From: Bacteroidota bacterium
GTDB taxonomy: Bacteria; Bacteroidota; Bacteroidia; J057; JAJTIE01
DNA length: 46,831 nucleotides
Assembly (NCBI GenBank): GCA_021300195.1
Contig: JAJTIE010000049.1
Location: forward strand, 1 to 46,831
Reading direction: 5' to 3'
Shown: positions 14,114-23,132 of the stretch, in pieces
Position numbering within the stretch: position 1 is the stretch's first letter
Layout of the letters: the number at the start of each line of letters is the position of its first letter
Position numbers and translations under genes: made by a program
Notes under the pieces: model-generated
Seen by the model: only the letters and a program-made list of their open reading frames with translations
The model's database searches: none
Told to the model about the DNA's origin: nothing

Positions 14114-16309
14114 ATGAAAAAACTGAAAGCAACCTGGGTAGCCCTGGTGCTAAACCTGTGCATTGGGCTGCGTGTGCTGGCCGGGCCACCCACACCGCCG
14201 CCAGATGAGGGGATGTGGCTGCCCCTATTGATTAGCCAGAACATAGAGGAAATGCGTGCCCTGGGCTTTAAGCTGACAGCCGAAGACATCTACAGCGTGA
14301 ACAAAAGCTCGCTGAAGGACGCCATCCCACAGTTTGCCGGGGGCTGTACCTCCGAGCTGATAAGCCCCGATGGCCTGATCCTGACCAACCACCACTGTGG
14401 CTACGATGCCATTGCGGCCCGCAGCACCACCGATCACAACTACCTGCGCGATGGTTTTTGGGCTATGACGCGTGCCGAGGAAATCCCGAATCCGGACCTG
14501 GAGGTGAAATTCCTGGTGCGTATGGAGGATGTAACCAGCCGCTTGCTGGCCCAGGTGGCCGCCGGGGCTACCGAGGATGAGCGCGAGCGCCTGGTGCAAG
14601 AGGCCATTACAGCACTGGAAGAGGCTGCCATAGAGGGCACACACTACACGGCCGAGGTGAAAGACTTTTTTAACGGCAGCGAGTACTACCTGTTTGTGTA
14701 CGAAGTGTTTACCGATGTACGCCTGGTGGGCACCCCCCCCGAGAGCGTGGGAAAATTTGGCGGCGACACCGACAACTGGATGTGGCCCCGCCATACAGGC
14801 GACTTCAGCATGTTTCGCATCTATGCAGGCCCGGACAACAAGCCCGCCGCCTACAGCACCAGCAATGTGCCCTACAAGCCCCGCCACTTCCTGAAAATAA
14901 ATGTGGGCGGCGTGAAGAAAGGCGACCCTGCCATGGTAATGGGCTGGCCCGGTAATACCGACCGCTACCTTACGGGCCACGAAATGGAAGTGCAGGCGGA
15001 GAAAATAAACCCCCTGTACATCAAGCTGTTTGGCAAAAAGCTGGAGGTGATAAAAACCTACATGGATGCCGATCCCGCAGTCAAAATACAGTACGCCAGC
15101 GAATATGCTCGCACAGCAAATGCCTGGAAGTATTTTATTGGTCAAACAGAAGGCCTGGCCAAACTGGATGTAATCGAAGAGAAAAAGCAGCAGGAAAAAG
15201 CCTTCAACGCCTGGGTAGCCCAGAGTAACAAGAGCGAGTACGAGGGTGTTATCCGCACCATCAATGACAACGTGGATGCATCGGTAGAAGGCCTACAGGT
15301 GTTCCTGCACATGAATGTATCCCTCTTCGCGCCCAAGCTGGTCCTTACTACCTTCCAGAAAGGCTTTGGCCTATACAGCGTAATGGACCCCGGCACCGGC
15401 AAGAACAAGCGAAAAGTGGATGCCGCAGAGGTGCGCGCCACCGCAGATGCCCTGGCCACCCAGCTGGACGAAATCTACGGGCACTACCACATGCCTGTAG
15501 ACCGCGAAACGATGGCCACTATGTTTGCCCTGTATGCCAAGGACATAGCGGCAGACAAGCATCCCGAGATTTTCAAACTGGTGCAGAAGAAGTTCAAGGG
15601 CGACTATGCCGCCTACGCCGCTTTTGTTTATGCCAACAGCGTTTTTGCCACAAAAGAGAAACTGGCCGCCTTCTTAAAGGCCCCTAAGTGGAGCGTGCTA
15701 CAAAACGACCCCGCCATACAGCTTGCACAGGGTCTGGTGTCGGCTGTAAGGGCCGAGTACGGCGCTTACCAGCAGCACCAGCATGCTAATGACGTGCCCT
15801 ACCGGCAGTATGTAGCCGGCCTGCGCGAAATGCAGCCCGACAAGAAGTTCTACCCCAACGCAAACTCCACCATGCGCGTTACCTACGGCACCGTGCAGGA
15901 CTATAGCCCCGCCGATGCGGTGCACTATGATTACTACACCACCGCCAGGGGAATCCTGCAAAAAGAAGACCCCAAGGACGAGGAGTTTGTGGTGCCCGAC
16001 AAGCTGGTACAGCTGCTGAAAAACAAAGACTACGGCCGCTGGGTAGCCGAGGATGGCCAGCTGCATGTGTGTGTGCTGACCAACAATGACATAACGGGCG
16101 GAAACAGCGGAAGCCCCCTGCTGGACGGCCATGGCCACCTGATCGGCCTTGCCTTCGACGGAAACTGGGAAGCCATGACCGGAGACCTGGTGTACGACAC
16201 CGCACTGAAGCGTACCATCAATGTAGACATACGCTACGTACTCTTCCTCATCGACAAGCTAGCCGGTGCCAGCCACCTGATAGACGAAATGGAGCTGGTG
16301 AAGGACTAG
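14114..16309 (+). CDS. S46-family dipeptidyl-peptidase (DPP7/DPP11 type)
   Basis: This 731-residue periplasmic or surface peptidase has a signal peptide (about 1-23, LRVLA|GPPTPPPDEGMW) and the chymotrypsin-fold motifs of family S46. The His motif TNHHCGYDAI (H94) and GGDTDNWMWPRHTGDFSMFR (216-235), which carries the catalytic Asp region, are both present. The Ser motif is GGNSGSPLL with S665. S46 enzymes remove dipeptides from the N-terminus of oligopeptides and feed amino-acid-fermenting or scavenging Bacteroidetes. After the Ser motif the sequence is GLAFDGNWEAMTGD. A Gly at the position before N is what I recall for DPP7 (hydrophobic P1), where DPP11 has Arg (acidic P1), so DPP7-type is favoured but not certain. 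It appears monocistronic, ending before a strong terminator. Confidence 0.92.
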   Translation: MKKLKATWVALVLNLCIGLRVLAGPPTPPPDEGMWLPLLISQNIEEMRALGFKLTAEDIYSVNKSSLKDAIPQFAGGCTSELISPDGLILTNHHCGYDAIAARSTTDHNYLRDGFWAMTRAEEIPNPDLEVKFLVRMEDVTSRLLAQVAAGATEDERERLVQEAITALEEAAIEGTHYTAEVKDFFNGSEYYLFVYEVFTDVRLVGTPPESVGKFGGDTDNWMWPRHTGDFSMFRIYAGPDNKPAAYSTSNVPYKPRHFLKINVGGVKKGDPAMVMGWPGNTDRYLTGHEMEVQAEKINPLYIKLFGKKLEVIKTYMDADPAVKIQYASEYARTANAWKYFIGQTEGLAKLDVIEEKKQQEKAFNAWVAQSNKSEYEGVIRTINDNVDASVEGLQVFLHMNVSLFAPKLVLTTFQKGFGLYSVMDPGTGKNKRKVDAAEVRATADALATQLDEIYGHYHMPVDRETMATMFALYAKDIAADKHPEIFKLVQKKFKGDYAAYAAFVYANSVFATKEKLAAFLKAPKWSVLQNDPAIQLAQGLVSAVRAEYGAYQQHQHANDVPYRQYVAGLREMQPDKKFYPNANSTMRVTYGTVQDYSPADAVHYDYYTTARGILQKEDPKDEEFVVPDKLVQLLKNKDYGRWVAEDGQLHVCVLTNNDITGGNSGSPLLDGHGHLIGLAFDGNWEAMTGDLVYDTALKRTINVDIRYVLFLIDKLAGASHLIDEMELVKD

Positions 16310-16383
16310 CCGTTGTTGCAACATACACTCTTTCTGGGGGGCACGAAGCGCCATCCTGCGTGGCCTACCCCCCCCCATTACAC

Positions 16384-16418
16384 AAAAAAGCCTGTACTAC
16401 TCGGTACAGGCTTTTTTT
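16384..16418. terminator. Bidirectional intrinsic terminator
   Basis: The perfect stem GCCTGTAC/GTACAGGC (16390-16397 with 16404-16411) has a 6-nt loop and is flanked by A6 on the left and T7 on the right. It can therefore work in both directions. It sits between the S46 peptidase gene (plus strand) and the convergent SDR gene (minus strand). The rest of the 185-bp gap holds nothing else recognisable apart from a C9 run at about 16368-16376. Confidence 0.9.
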
Positions 16419-16494
16419 GTTACCGCCCGTTTCGTAACCGCCCCCCACCGTTGCGGAAAATCGGCTACGCCTTTGTGTCAACTGTAGGTTAATG

Positions 16495-17226
16495 CTACAC
16501 CATGGGGTTGGTGGCAAAGACGGTGGCCTCGGTAATAAAGGCCCGATCGTCCAGCTGCAGCATGCCCAGTATGGTGTGGGCTATCTCCTCGGCCCGCAGC
16601 TTGGTATCCTGCTCGGCCTGGGTGTAGGTACGTGCCCGGGTGCCGCCGGGTGTCTGTACCGATCGGGCAAAGTCTGTCATCACCTCACTGGGGTTCACCA
16701 GCATCACCCGGATGTTGTGCTGGCGCAGCTCTTGCCGCCAGCATTCTGTCATGCCCCGCAAGGCAAACTTGGTAGCCACATAGGGCGAGGCATTTGGGCT
16801 ACCCTTGGTGCTCGCCGTGCTGGCTATGTTCAGGATATGCCCCTTCTTTTGTGCGATAAAGTGCCGCGCCGCCTCGCGGGCGCACAGGGTGGCACCCAGC
16901 ACGTTGGTGCGCCACACCTGCTCAAAGGCTGCCGCTTCTACCTCCACCAGGGGTGCTGCATAGCCATAGTCCGCGTTGTTAATCAGCACATCCAGCCCCT
17001 CCAGCTGTTTAGTGGCCTCGGCCACCAGGTTCACTACCTGCGCCTCCTGGCTTACATCTGCCGCTACCCAGGTGCAGCCCAGGGCTTCGGCAGCCTCTTT
17101 CAGCCGGGCTTCATTTCGCCCGGATATACACACACGCGCACCGTGGGCCATCAGCAGCCGGGCAGTAGCCAGGCCTATGCCGGCACTCCCCCCGGTAACG
17201 AGAATCCTTGCGTTCTTTAGCTCCAT
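16495..17226 (-). CDS. Short-chain dehydrogenase/reductase (SDR)
   Basis: This 243-residue classical SDR has the nucleotide-binding motif TGGSAGIG (11-18), an AADVS acidic segment (55-59), NNAD (83-86, replacing the usual NNAG), catalytic S136 region (NIASTAS) and Y149-x-x-x-K153 (YVATK). R36-N region (ISGRNEAR) suggests a preference for NADP(H). The substrate is not predictable; the closest general look is the 3-ketoacyl reductase/sorbose-type group. Minus-strand ATCCTTTG at 17234-17241, 7 bp before the ATG, may be its -7 box. It is divergent from the aldo/keto reductase. Confidence 0.9.
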   Translation of the reverse strand: MELKNARILVTGGSAGIGLATARLLMAHGARVCISGRNEARLKEAAEALGCTWVAADVSQEAQVVNLVAEATKQLEGLDVLINNADYGYAAPLVEVEAAAFEQVWRTNVLGATLCAREAARHFIAQKKGHILNIASTASTKGSPNASPYVATKFALRGMTECWRQELRQHNIRVMLVNPSEVMTDFARSVQTPGGTRARTYTQAEQDTKLRAEEIAHTILGMLQLDDRAFITEATVFATNPMV

Positions 17227-17321
17227 GGCAAGTCAAAGGATTTTAGGCCCGGTATGGTTCACTCGGTATACAAAAACCCCCAGGCTGCCTGTGCCTGCGC
17301 CCTACACCGGGTGGGAATGCG

Positions 17322-17329
17322 TAGCTTTG
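17322..17329 (+). promoter_or_regulatory. Putative -7 box TAGCTTTG upstream of the aldo/keto reductase
   Basis: TAGCTTTG is a full match to TAnnTTTG and lies 26 bp before ATG 17356. No TTTG-type -33 element is visible about 20 bp upstream, so this is a half-supported promoter. Confidence 0.4.
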
Positions 17330-17355
17330 TGCCGTCTCATATACACCTGCTAGCA

Positions 17356-18411
17356 ATGAAATACACTACCCTGGGAACGAGTGGCCTACGTGTGAGCGAG
17401 CTGTGCCTGGGCACCATGACCTTTGGCACCGAATGGGGCTGGGGTGCCGATGCGGAGGAGTGTGCTCGCATTTTTGAGGCCTATGTGGCGGCTGGCGGAA
17501 ACTTTATCGATACCGCCAACTACTATACTGCCGGTAGCAGCGAGCGCATACTGGCCCCGCTGATAAAGGCGCGGCGCGAGGAACTGGTGGTGGCCACCAA
17601 GTTTAGCCTGAACATGGACCGCCGGGGCCTGAACACCGGCGGAAACCACCGCAAGAACATCCGACAGGCAGCTGAGGCCAGCCTGAAGCGCCTGGACACG
17701 GACTACATAGACCTGTACTGGCTGCATGCCTGGGACTTTACCACCGGCCTGGAGGAAGCGCTGCGCACCCTGGATGACCTGGTGAGCAGCGGCAAGGTGC
17801 TGTACGTTGGCTTCAGCGACACACCGGCCTGGATAGTGGCGCGGGCCCAGCTGCTAGCCCAGCTACGTGGCTGGGAACCCCTGTGTGCCATACAGGCAGA
17901 GTACAGCCTGATACAGCGTAGCACCGAGCGCGAGCTGCTGCCCATGGCACAGGCCCTAGGCCTGGCAGTGCTGGCCTGGAGCCCCCTGGGCAGTGGCCTG
18001 CTGACAGGTAAATACGCAGACCCCCAGGCCTTTTCGGGTACCAACAGGCTGAAGGAGGACAGTAAGCGGGTAAGCGCCCGAAACCTGGCCATAGCCGAAA
18101 CCCTGGGCCGCCTGGCCCGCGAACTGGGCTTTACCTCGGCCCAGCTGGCCCTGGCCTGGGTAAACAGCCGTGGCCGGCAGGTGTTTCCCATTATTGGCGC
18201 ACGTACCAGTGCCCAGCTGCTGGCCAACCTGCACTGCCTGAGTGTGCAGCTGCCGGAGGCTGCACTGAACGAGCTGGATGCCTGCTCGGCCATCGAGCTG
18301 GGATTTCCGCACGACTTTATCCACTCAGACAATGTGCGTACCATCCTGCTGGGCGACCAAAAAGAAGCCTTCTTCCCGGGCCAGGCTAAGCCTGGGCCAG
18401 GCGGTGCATAA
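17356..18411 (+). CDS. Aldo/keto reductase
   Basis: This 351-residue protein has the AKR (beta/alpha)8 layout and catalytic tetrad D52 (FIDTANYY), Y57, K82 (VVATKFS) and H124 (DLYWLHAWD). The C-terminal NADPH-binding part is also present (VLAWSPLGSGLLTGKY, then FPIIGARTSAQLLANL). The start is set at ATG 17356, where MKYTTLGTSGLRVSELCLGT begins the canonical AKR hairpin. The frame is open back to 17254, but those 34 codons look non-coding. It belongs to the YajO/Tas-like general AKR group; the natural substrate is unknown. It sits beside the SDR but divergently. Confidence 0.92.
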   Translation: MKYTTLGTSGLRVSELCLGTMTFGTEWGWGADAEECARIFEAYVAAGGNFIDTANYYTAGSSERILAPLIKARREELVVATKFSLNMDRRGLNTGGNHRKNIRQAAEASLKRLDTDYIDLYWLHAWDFTTGLEEALRTLDDLVSSGKVLYVGFSDTPAWIVARAQLLAQLRGWEPLCAIQAEYSLIQRSTERELLPMAQALGLAVLAWSPLGSGLLTGKYADPQAFSGTNRLKEDSKRVSARNLAIAETLGRLARELGFTSAQLALAWVNSRGRQVFPIIGARTSAQLLANLHCLSVQLPEAALNELDACSAIELGFPHDFIHSDNVRTILLGDQKEAFFPGQAKPGPGGA

Positions 18412-18436
18412 ATCGCAGTACGGTGTTGGGTAACTG

Positions 18437-18467
18437 TTGCGCTTGTCGTATTATTGCGGTACTTTTG
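18437..18467 (+). promoter_or_regulatory. Putative promoter of the cytochrome oxidase operon
   Basis: TACTTTTG at 18460-18467 fully matches the Bacteroidetes -7 consensus TAnnTTTG. TTG at 18437-18439 lies 20 bp upstream, the expected -33 spacing. The first gene of the oxidase run starts at 18512, giving a leader of about 40 nt. No operator or redox-regulator site can be recognised. Confidence 0.5.
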
Positions 18468-18511
18468 GTGGGTTTGGGTGTGTTACTCCCAGCCTTTTTC
18501 CCAGAATAACG

Positions 18512-18895
18512 ATGCGCAAGAGAAGCCTTCTGTTTGCATGCCTGTGTGGTGCCCTGCTGCTTATTCCGCAGGGTTCTGCTTCTGCGTCGTCTGCCGCTGC
18601 CTGGCCCGCTGGGCTGGCCGCTCGTATTTTTTCTTCCGCCCACTTGGATGTAGATGCCTTGGGGGATGCCGTTCAGGCTTCTGCTGCGGACACCTATCAT
18701 TCGCTGGGCCTTTTTCTGTGGCTGGCAGCCGCACCCGCCCCGTCCGGTTCGGCAGCCTCGATGCCACCCGCCCATATTCAAGACGGCGTATTCAGCCTGG
18801 GTATCCTGCTTTCACTTGTCATTCTGTTCCTCATTATTGGGGTTCTCATTTTATTATTTGGTATCTACAAGGGTAATATTCGCCTGAAATCCTGA
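18512..18895 (+). CDS. Small exported membrane-anchored protein heading the cox operon, function unknown
   Basis: The protein has 127 residues from ATG 18512 (MRKRSLLFACLCGALLLIPQ). The N-terminal signal peptide ends near SASA. A low-complexity Ala/Ser/Pro-rich middle follows (with APAPSGSAASMPPAHIQDGV), then one strong C-terminal membrane helix LGILLSLVILFLIIGVLILL and a short basic end GIYKGNIRLKS. I do not recognise a family. It begins the operon 7 bp before coxB, so a structural or assembly role in the oxidase is a reasonable inference. The frame is open from 18437, but the earlier part lacks signal-peptide character. Confidence 0.65.
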   Translation: MRKRSLLFACLCGALLLIPQGSASASSAAAWPAGLAARIFSSAHLDVDALGDAVQASAADTYHSLGLFLWLAAAPAPSGSAASMPPAHIQDGVFSLGILLSLVILFLIIGVLILLFGIYKGNIRLKS

Positions 18896-18902
18896 TTTGG
18901 CT

Positions 18903-20156
18903 ATGAAGCAAGTATCCTCTCTCCGGAAAGCTGTGAGCTGCCGTCCCTGCCTGGCGGGCATGCTGCTGTTGTTTATCCTGGCTTTGGCAAGCAGTGCCTA
19001 TGGTGCCATAGGCGAGGAGGCCGCTCGGCGTGCTGCCGATGCAGGCCCGATTGTGGACCCCAATTCCAAGCGCGAGCTGCTTTTTGGTCTGTTCGACCTG
19101 GTAAAGGTTCTTGGCCTGGTGCTGCTGCTCCTCGTGGTCTTCCTGTCTTCGCGCATTGCCCGCCTGGTAGACTTCGATCCCTTTAAGAACTGGGATGCCA
19201 ACCGCATCAATGGAGGCTTATTTGCCCTCTTTGGCTTGGCACTGGGCTTTTTCGTTTGGTACCAGGTGGTGGAGTATGGCCCCTATACACTAGGCGAAAC
19301 CACCACCGTACACGGCCAGGGGGTGGATACGCTTTTCAACATTACCCTGTCTGCCACGGGGGTGGCTTTTGTGCTGGTTCAGTTCTTTATCTTCCTGTAC
19401 GCCGCCCGCTATGTGCGAAAGGCGGGCCGCAAAGCCCTCTACTACCCCGACAACCACAAGCTGGAGCTGATCTGGACACTCGTTCCTGCCTTTGGCCTGG
19501 CCCTGGTGGTGCTCTATGGCGTGAGTGTGTGGAACAAAATACATTACCCGGACCTGGCTGGCAAGGAGCCCATCCACATAGAGATGGTAGCCGAGCAGTT
19601 TAAGTGGACCGTGCGCTATGCCGGCACCGACAACAAACTGGGCCACGCAGACTATAAGCTGATAGAGGGAGCCAATGTGCTGGGCCTGGATAGCACCGAT
19701 ACACAAAACGACGACGACCAGCTGGTGTATACCAAGGAGCTGCACGTGCCCGTAAACCAGCCCATTACCCTGCATGCCCGCAGCAAGGATGTGCTGCATG
19801 GCATGTACATCCCCCACTTTGCCGTGAATGTGTATGCGGTGCCGGGCATGCCCACCCAGTTTACCTTCACCCCGACCAAGACGACCGACCAGATGCGCCA
19901 GGATACCCGTAATCCTGAGTTTAACTACGAGCTGGCCTGTGGACAGCTGTGTGGCAGCGGCCACTGGAATATGCGCGTGGTAGTGGTGGTAGAGGAAGAG
20001 CAAGCCTATAAGGCCTGGCTGGCCGCACAGCCCAAGTGGAAGCAACCCCAGGTGGCAAAGGCCGCAGAAGCCGCCACCGATAGCACTGCTGCCGCACAGC
20101 CCGCCAAGCCAGCAGGCGCGGCAGGCCCCACAGCCATGAATAACCGGGCTAACTAA
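18903..20156 (+). CDS. coxB: Cytochrome c oxidase subunit II
   Basis: This 417-residue subunit accepts electrons from cytochrome c at its CuA centre. It has a signal peptide, three further hydrophobic segments in the first ~215 residues, then the periplasmic cupredoxin domain. CuA ligands are present: H299 (DVLHGMYIPHF), C346 and C350 (CGQLCGSGHWNM), H354 and M357. The residue usually Glu between the cysteines is Gln; it contributes only a backbone ligand, so function should be kept. The N-terminal membrane part is longer than in classical two-helix subunits, and an Ala/Pro-rich tail of about 45 residues follows the domain. There is no fused cytochrome c domain. ATG 18903 is chosen; a TTG at 18897 adds two residues. 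Confidence 0.95.
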   Translation: MKQVSSLRKAVSCRPCLAGMLLLFILALASSAYGAIGEEAARRAADAGPIVDPNSKRELLFGLFDLVKVLGLVLLLLVVFLSSRIARLVDFDPFKNWDANRINGGLFALFGLALGFFVWYQVVEYGPYTLGETTTVHGQGVDTLFNITLSATGVAFVLVQFFIFLYAARYVRKAGRKALYYPDNHKLELIWTLVPAFGLALVVLYGVSVWNKIHYPDLAGKEPIHIEMVAEQFKWTVRYAGTDNKLGHADYKLIEGANVLGLDSTDTQNDDDQLVYTKELHVPVNQPITLHARSKDVLHGMYIPHFAVNVYAVPGMPTQFTFTPTKTTDQMRQDTRNPEFNYELACGQLCGSGHWNMRVVVVVEEEQAYKAWLAAQPKWKQPQVAKAAEAATDSTAAAQPAKPAGAAGPTAMNNRAN

Positions 20157-20202
20157 GCGATACTTTGTCAACAGGATTTGAGTCTTTAAAACGATAGCGG
20201 TC

Positions 20203-22155
20203 ATGGAAACCAACGTACACACCCTGAGCCATACGCACACTGCCCACCACGACCATGGGCATGGCCACGGGCATCACCACAAGGAGTCCTTCATTACCAA
20301 ATACATCTTCAGCCAGGATCACAAGATGATTGCCCGCCAGTTCCTCATCACGGGCATCATTATGGGCTTTGTGGGCGGACTGATGTCGGTAATCTTCCGG
20401 CTGCAACTGGCGTTTCCGGATCAGTCTCTGCCTATCCTGCAGAGCATGGTGGGCAAATGGGCACCCAATGGCGTGCTAGACCCCAACTTCTACATGGCCC
20501 TGGTTACCCTGCACGGCACCATCATGGTGTTCTTTGTGCTTACGGCCGGCCTTAGCGGAACCTTCAGCAACCTGCTCATCCCCTATCAGATCGGCGCACG
20601 GGATATGGCCTCTCCCCTTATCAACATGCTGTCGTACTGGTTCTTCTTCCTGTCTTCGGTCGTTATGATCTTCTCGATCTTTATCGAGCTGGGCCCCGCT
20701 GCCGCCGGCTGGACCATCTATCCGCCCCTATCGGCCCTGCCCGAGGCGATGCCCGGGAGTGGCCTGGGGATGACGCTCTGGCTGGTGAGTATGTCGCTCT
20801 TCGTCATTTCCTCGCTCATGGGCTCGCTCAACTACATTGCCACCATACTGAACATGCGTACCAAGGGCATGAGCATGACCCGCCTGCCCCTTACCATCTG
20901 GTCATTCTTCCTTACTGCCATTCTGGGTGTGCTCTCGTTCCCGGTGCTGCTTAGCGCTGTGGTGCTGCTCATCTTCGACCGCACCATGGGTACCAGCTTC
21001 TACCTGAGCGATATCTACATTGCTGGCGAGGCCCTTGCCCACCAGGGGGGCAGTCCCATCCTCTTTCAGCACCTCTTCTGGTTCCTGGGCCATCCCGAGG
21101 TGTACATCATCCTGATGCCGGCACTGGGCATTACCTCAGAGGTAATTGCCACCAATGCCCGCAAGCCTATCTTCGGCTATCGTGCCATGATCGGCTCACT
21201 CATGGGTATCAGCTTCCTCTCCTTTGTGGTATGGGGGCACCACATGTTTGTAACAGGGATGAACCCCTTCCTGGGTACGGTCTTCATCATTGCAACCCTG
21301 GTTATAGCCGTACCTTCGGCGGTGAAGACCTTTAACTACCTGGCCACCCTCTGGCAGGGAAACATCCGCTATACCCCCGCCATGCTGTTTGCCGTGGGCT
21401 TGGTTAGCCTGTTTGTATCCGGCGGCCTCACCGGCCTCTGGCTGGGCAATGCACCCCTGGATGTGCCCCTGCACAACACCTACTTTGTGGTAGCACACTT
21501 CCATATTGTAATGGGTTCCTCGGCCATGTTCGGCATGTTCAGCGGTGTTTACCACTGGTTCCCCAAGATGTTTGGCCGTATGATGAACAAGCGCCTAGGC
21601 TACATTCACTTCTGGCTCACCTTTGCCAGTGCCTACATGGTGTTTTTCCCCATGCACTTCATTGGCTTGGCCGGCGTACCCCGTCGCTACTATGCCTTTA
21701 CCGAGTTTGATATTGCCAATGTGTTTGTAGACGTGAACGTGTTTATCACCTACGCGGCCATACTGGGCGTAGGCGCACAGTTTATCTTCCTCTACAATTT
21801 TGCCGTAAGCGCCATCTGGGGCCGCAGGGCCACACAGAACCCCTGGCAGGGCACTACCCTGGAGTGGACCACACCGGTGGAGCACATCCATGGCAACTGG
21901 CCGGGCGAGATACCAGAGGTTCACCGCTGGCCCTACGACTTCAGCAAGCCCGGTGCGCCGCAAGACTTTATCCTCCAGACCATTAGCGAGCAAGACCTGC
22001 GAGATGGCAAAAACTACTGGGATGGAGACGGTGGTGGCGAGTTTGTTGCCCCCCCTGCTGGTGGAGGTAGCAGCCCTGCTGCCCAGCCCACACCCGTGGC
22101 ACCCGCAGCTGTGCACTACAAGGAGGACGTGAATCCCGCTGAAGGCCAGGCCTAG
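20203..22155 (+). CDS. coxA: Cytochrome c oxidase subunit I
   Basis: This 650-residue catalytic subunit reduces O2 to water and pumps protons. All metal ligands are seen: H104 (LHGTIMVFF, low-spin heme a), H297 with E299 and Y301 (GHPEVY, CuB and the Tyr cross-link), H346 and H347 (WGHHMFVTGM, CuB), and H432 (heme a3) and H434 (heme a) in VAHFHIVMG. The Glu of GHPEVY marks it as an A1-type oxidase with both proton channels. About twelve membrane helices fit the length. The first 25 residues are strikingly His-rich (HTLSHTHTAHHDHGHGHGHH), and the last ~45 form a Gly/Pro/Ala tail. It follows coxB by 46 bp and precedes ctaA by 8 bp. Confidence 0.97.
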   Translation: METNVHTLSHTHTAHHDHGHGHGHHHKESFITKYIFSQDHKMIARQFLITGIIMGFVGGLMSVIFRLQLAFPDQSLPILQSMVGKWAPNGVLDPNFYMALVTLHGTIMVFFVLTAGLSGTFSNLLIPYQIGARDMASPLINMLSYWFFFLSSVVMIFSIFIELGPAAAGWTIYPPLSALPEAMPGSGLGMTLWLVSMSLFVISSLMGSLNYIATILNMRTKGMSMTRLPLTIWSFFLTAILGVLSFPVLLSAVVLLIFDRTMGTSFYLSDIYIAGEALAHQGGSPILFQHLFWFLGHPEVYIILMPALGITSEVIATNARKPIFGYRAMIGSLMGISFLSFVVWGHHMFVTGMNPFLGTVFIIATLVIAVPSAVKTFNYLATLWQGNIRYTPAMLFAVGLVSLFVSGGLTGLWLGNAPLDVPLHNTYFVVAHFHIVMGSSAMFGMFSGVYHWFPKMFGRMMNKRLGYIHFWLTFASAYMVFFPMHFIGLAGVPRRYYAFTEFDIANVFVDVNVFITYAAILGVGAQFIFLYNFAVSAIWGRRATQNPWQGTTLEWTTPVEHIHGNWPGEIPEVHRWPYDFSKPGAPQDFILQTISEQDLRDGKNYWDGDGGGEFVAPPAGGGSSPAAQPTPVAPAAVHYKEDVNPAEGQA

Positions 22156-22163
22156 GTACGCAG

Positions 22164-23132
22164 ATGGAAGACCGCGCCATTGGCCGTTTTTATCAGGCCG
22201 CCAGGATTGCGCTTTTTTCCGTCTATCTGGTTATTCTGGCAGGCGCGGTGGTGCGCACCACGGGTAGTGGCATGGGCTGCCCCGACTGGCCCCGCTGTTT
22301 TGGCCAGCTGATCCCCCCCACACGGGTAGAGCAGCTGCCCCCCGACTGGAAAGTCCGCTATAACCCCCATGGCCACGAGCTGGAGGACTTTAATGCCGCC
22401 AAGACCTGGACGGAGTTTATCAACCGCGACATTGGTGTCCTGTCCGGCCTGGCTACCCTCTGGATGCTCGTTTGTGCCTGGCGGCTACCCTCTGCGCGGC
22501 GAGGCCCCCTGCTGCTTAGCCTGCTGGTGCTGGTGCTGCTAGCCTTTCAGGCCTGGCTGGGCAAAAAGGTGGTGGATACCAACCTGCGCGAGAATATGAT
22601 TACCCTCCACATGGTGATGGCGGCGGTTATTGTGTTTGTCTTATTGTTCATCCTGCGCCCCTACTGGACCGTGCACCAGCCTGCGGCGGGCATGCCCCGC
22701 TGGCTGGCTAGCCTGCAGCTTGGGCTGGTGTTTCTTGGGCTGGTTCAGCTGGCACTGGGCACCCAGGTGCGCGAGCAGGTAGATGCGCTGCTCAGCCAGC
22801 TGGATGATCGCACGGCTGTTACCGCAGCCCTGGGCCCCATGGTCTATATACACCGCAGTTTTTCGCTGCTTGTACTGGCGGGCACGGTATGGATTTTCCT
22901 GCGCCTTGGGCGCATGCGCCATCTCCAGCCGGGCCTGTATGCCTGGGGGCTGGGTGTGCTCCTCCTGCTTGTCGCCATGATTGTCAGTGGCATGGTTTTG
23001 TACTACCTGGCCCTGCCTGTTGCCGTTCAGCCGGTGCATCTGCTGCTTAGCATGCTGCTGCTCAGTGCTATGTTTATACTCTACCTGCGGCTGCATGCTG
23101 CCGCCCGGCCCTCAATTGCCTCCCGCCTGTGA
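22164..23132 (+). CDS. ctaA: Heme A synthase (COX15/CtaA)
   Basis: This 322-residue integral membrane protein converts heme O to heme A by oxidising a methyl group. The N-terminal helix leads into the family signature VVRTTGSGMGCPDWPRCFGQ. Then come EFINRDIGVLSGLATLW, LRENMITLHMVMA and VYIHRSFSLLVLAG, giving the conserved heme-ligand histidines or their neighbours. About eight helices are visible. In the first block INRD replaces the more common H-R ligand context seen in some classes. The gene overlaps ctaB by 4 bp (GTGA). Confidence 0.93.
   Translation: MEDRAIGRFYQAARIALFSVYLVILAGAVVRTTGSGMGCPDWPRCFGQLIPPTRVEQLPPDWKVRYNPHGHELEDFNAAKTWTEFINRDIGVLSGLATLWMLVCAWRLPSARRGPLLLSLLVLVLLAFQAWLGKKVVDTNLRENMITLHMVMAAVIVFVLLFILRPYWTVHQPAAGMPRWLASLQLGLVFLGLVQLALGTQVREQVDALLSQLDDRTAVTAALGPMVYIHRSFSLLVLAGTVWIFLRLGRMRHLQPGLYAWGLGVLLLLVAMIVSGMVLYYLALPVAVQPVHLLLSMLLLSAMFILYLRLHAAARPSIASRL

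Noticed and set aside
14225-15145. 306-residue antisense frame inside the S46 peptidase gene
   Set aside because: It mirrors a highly conserved gene. Similar long antisense frames lie opposite coxB (19290-20240), ctaB and topA as a result of GC-rich codon use.
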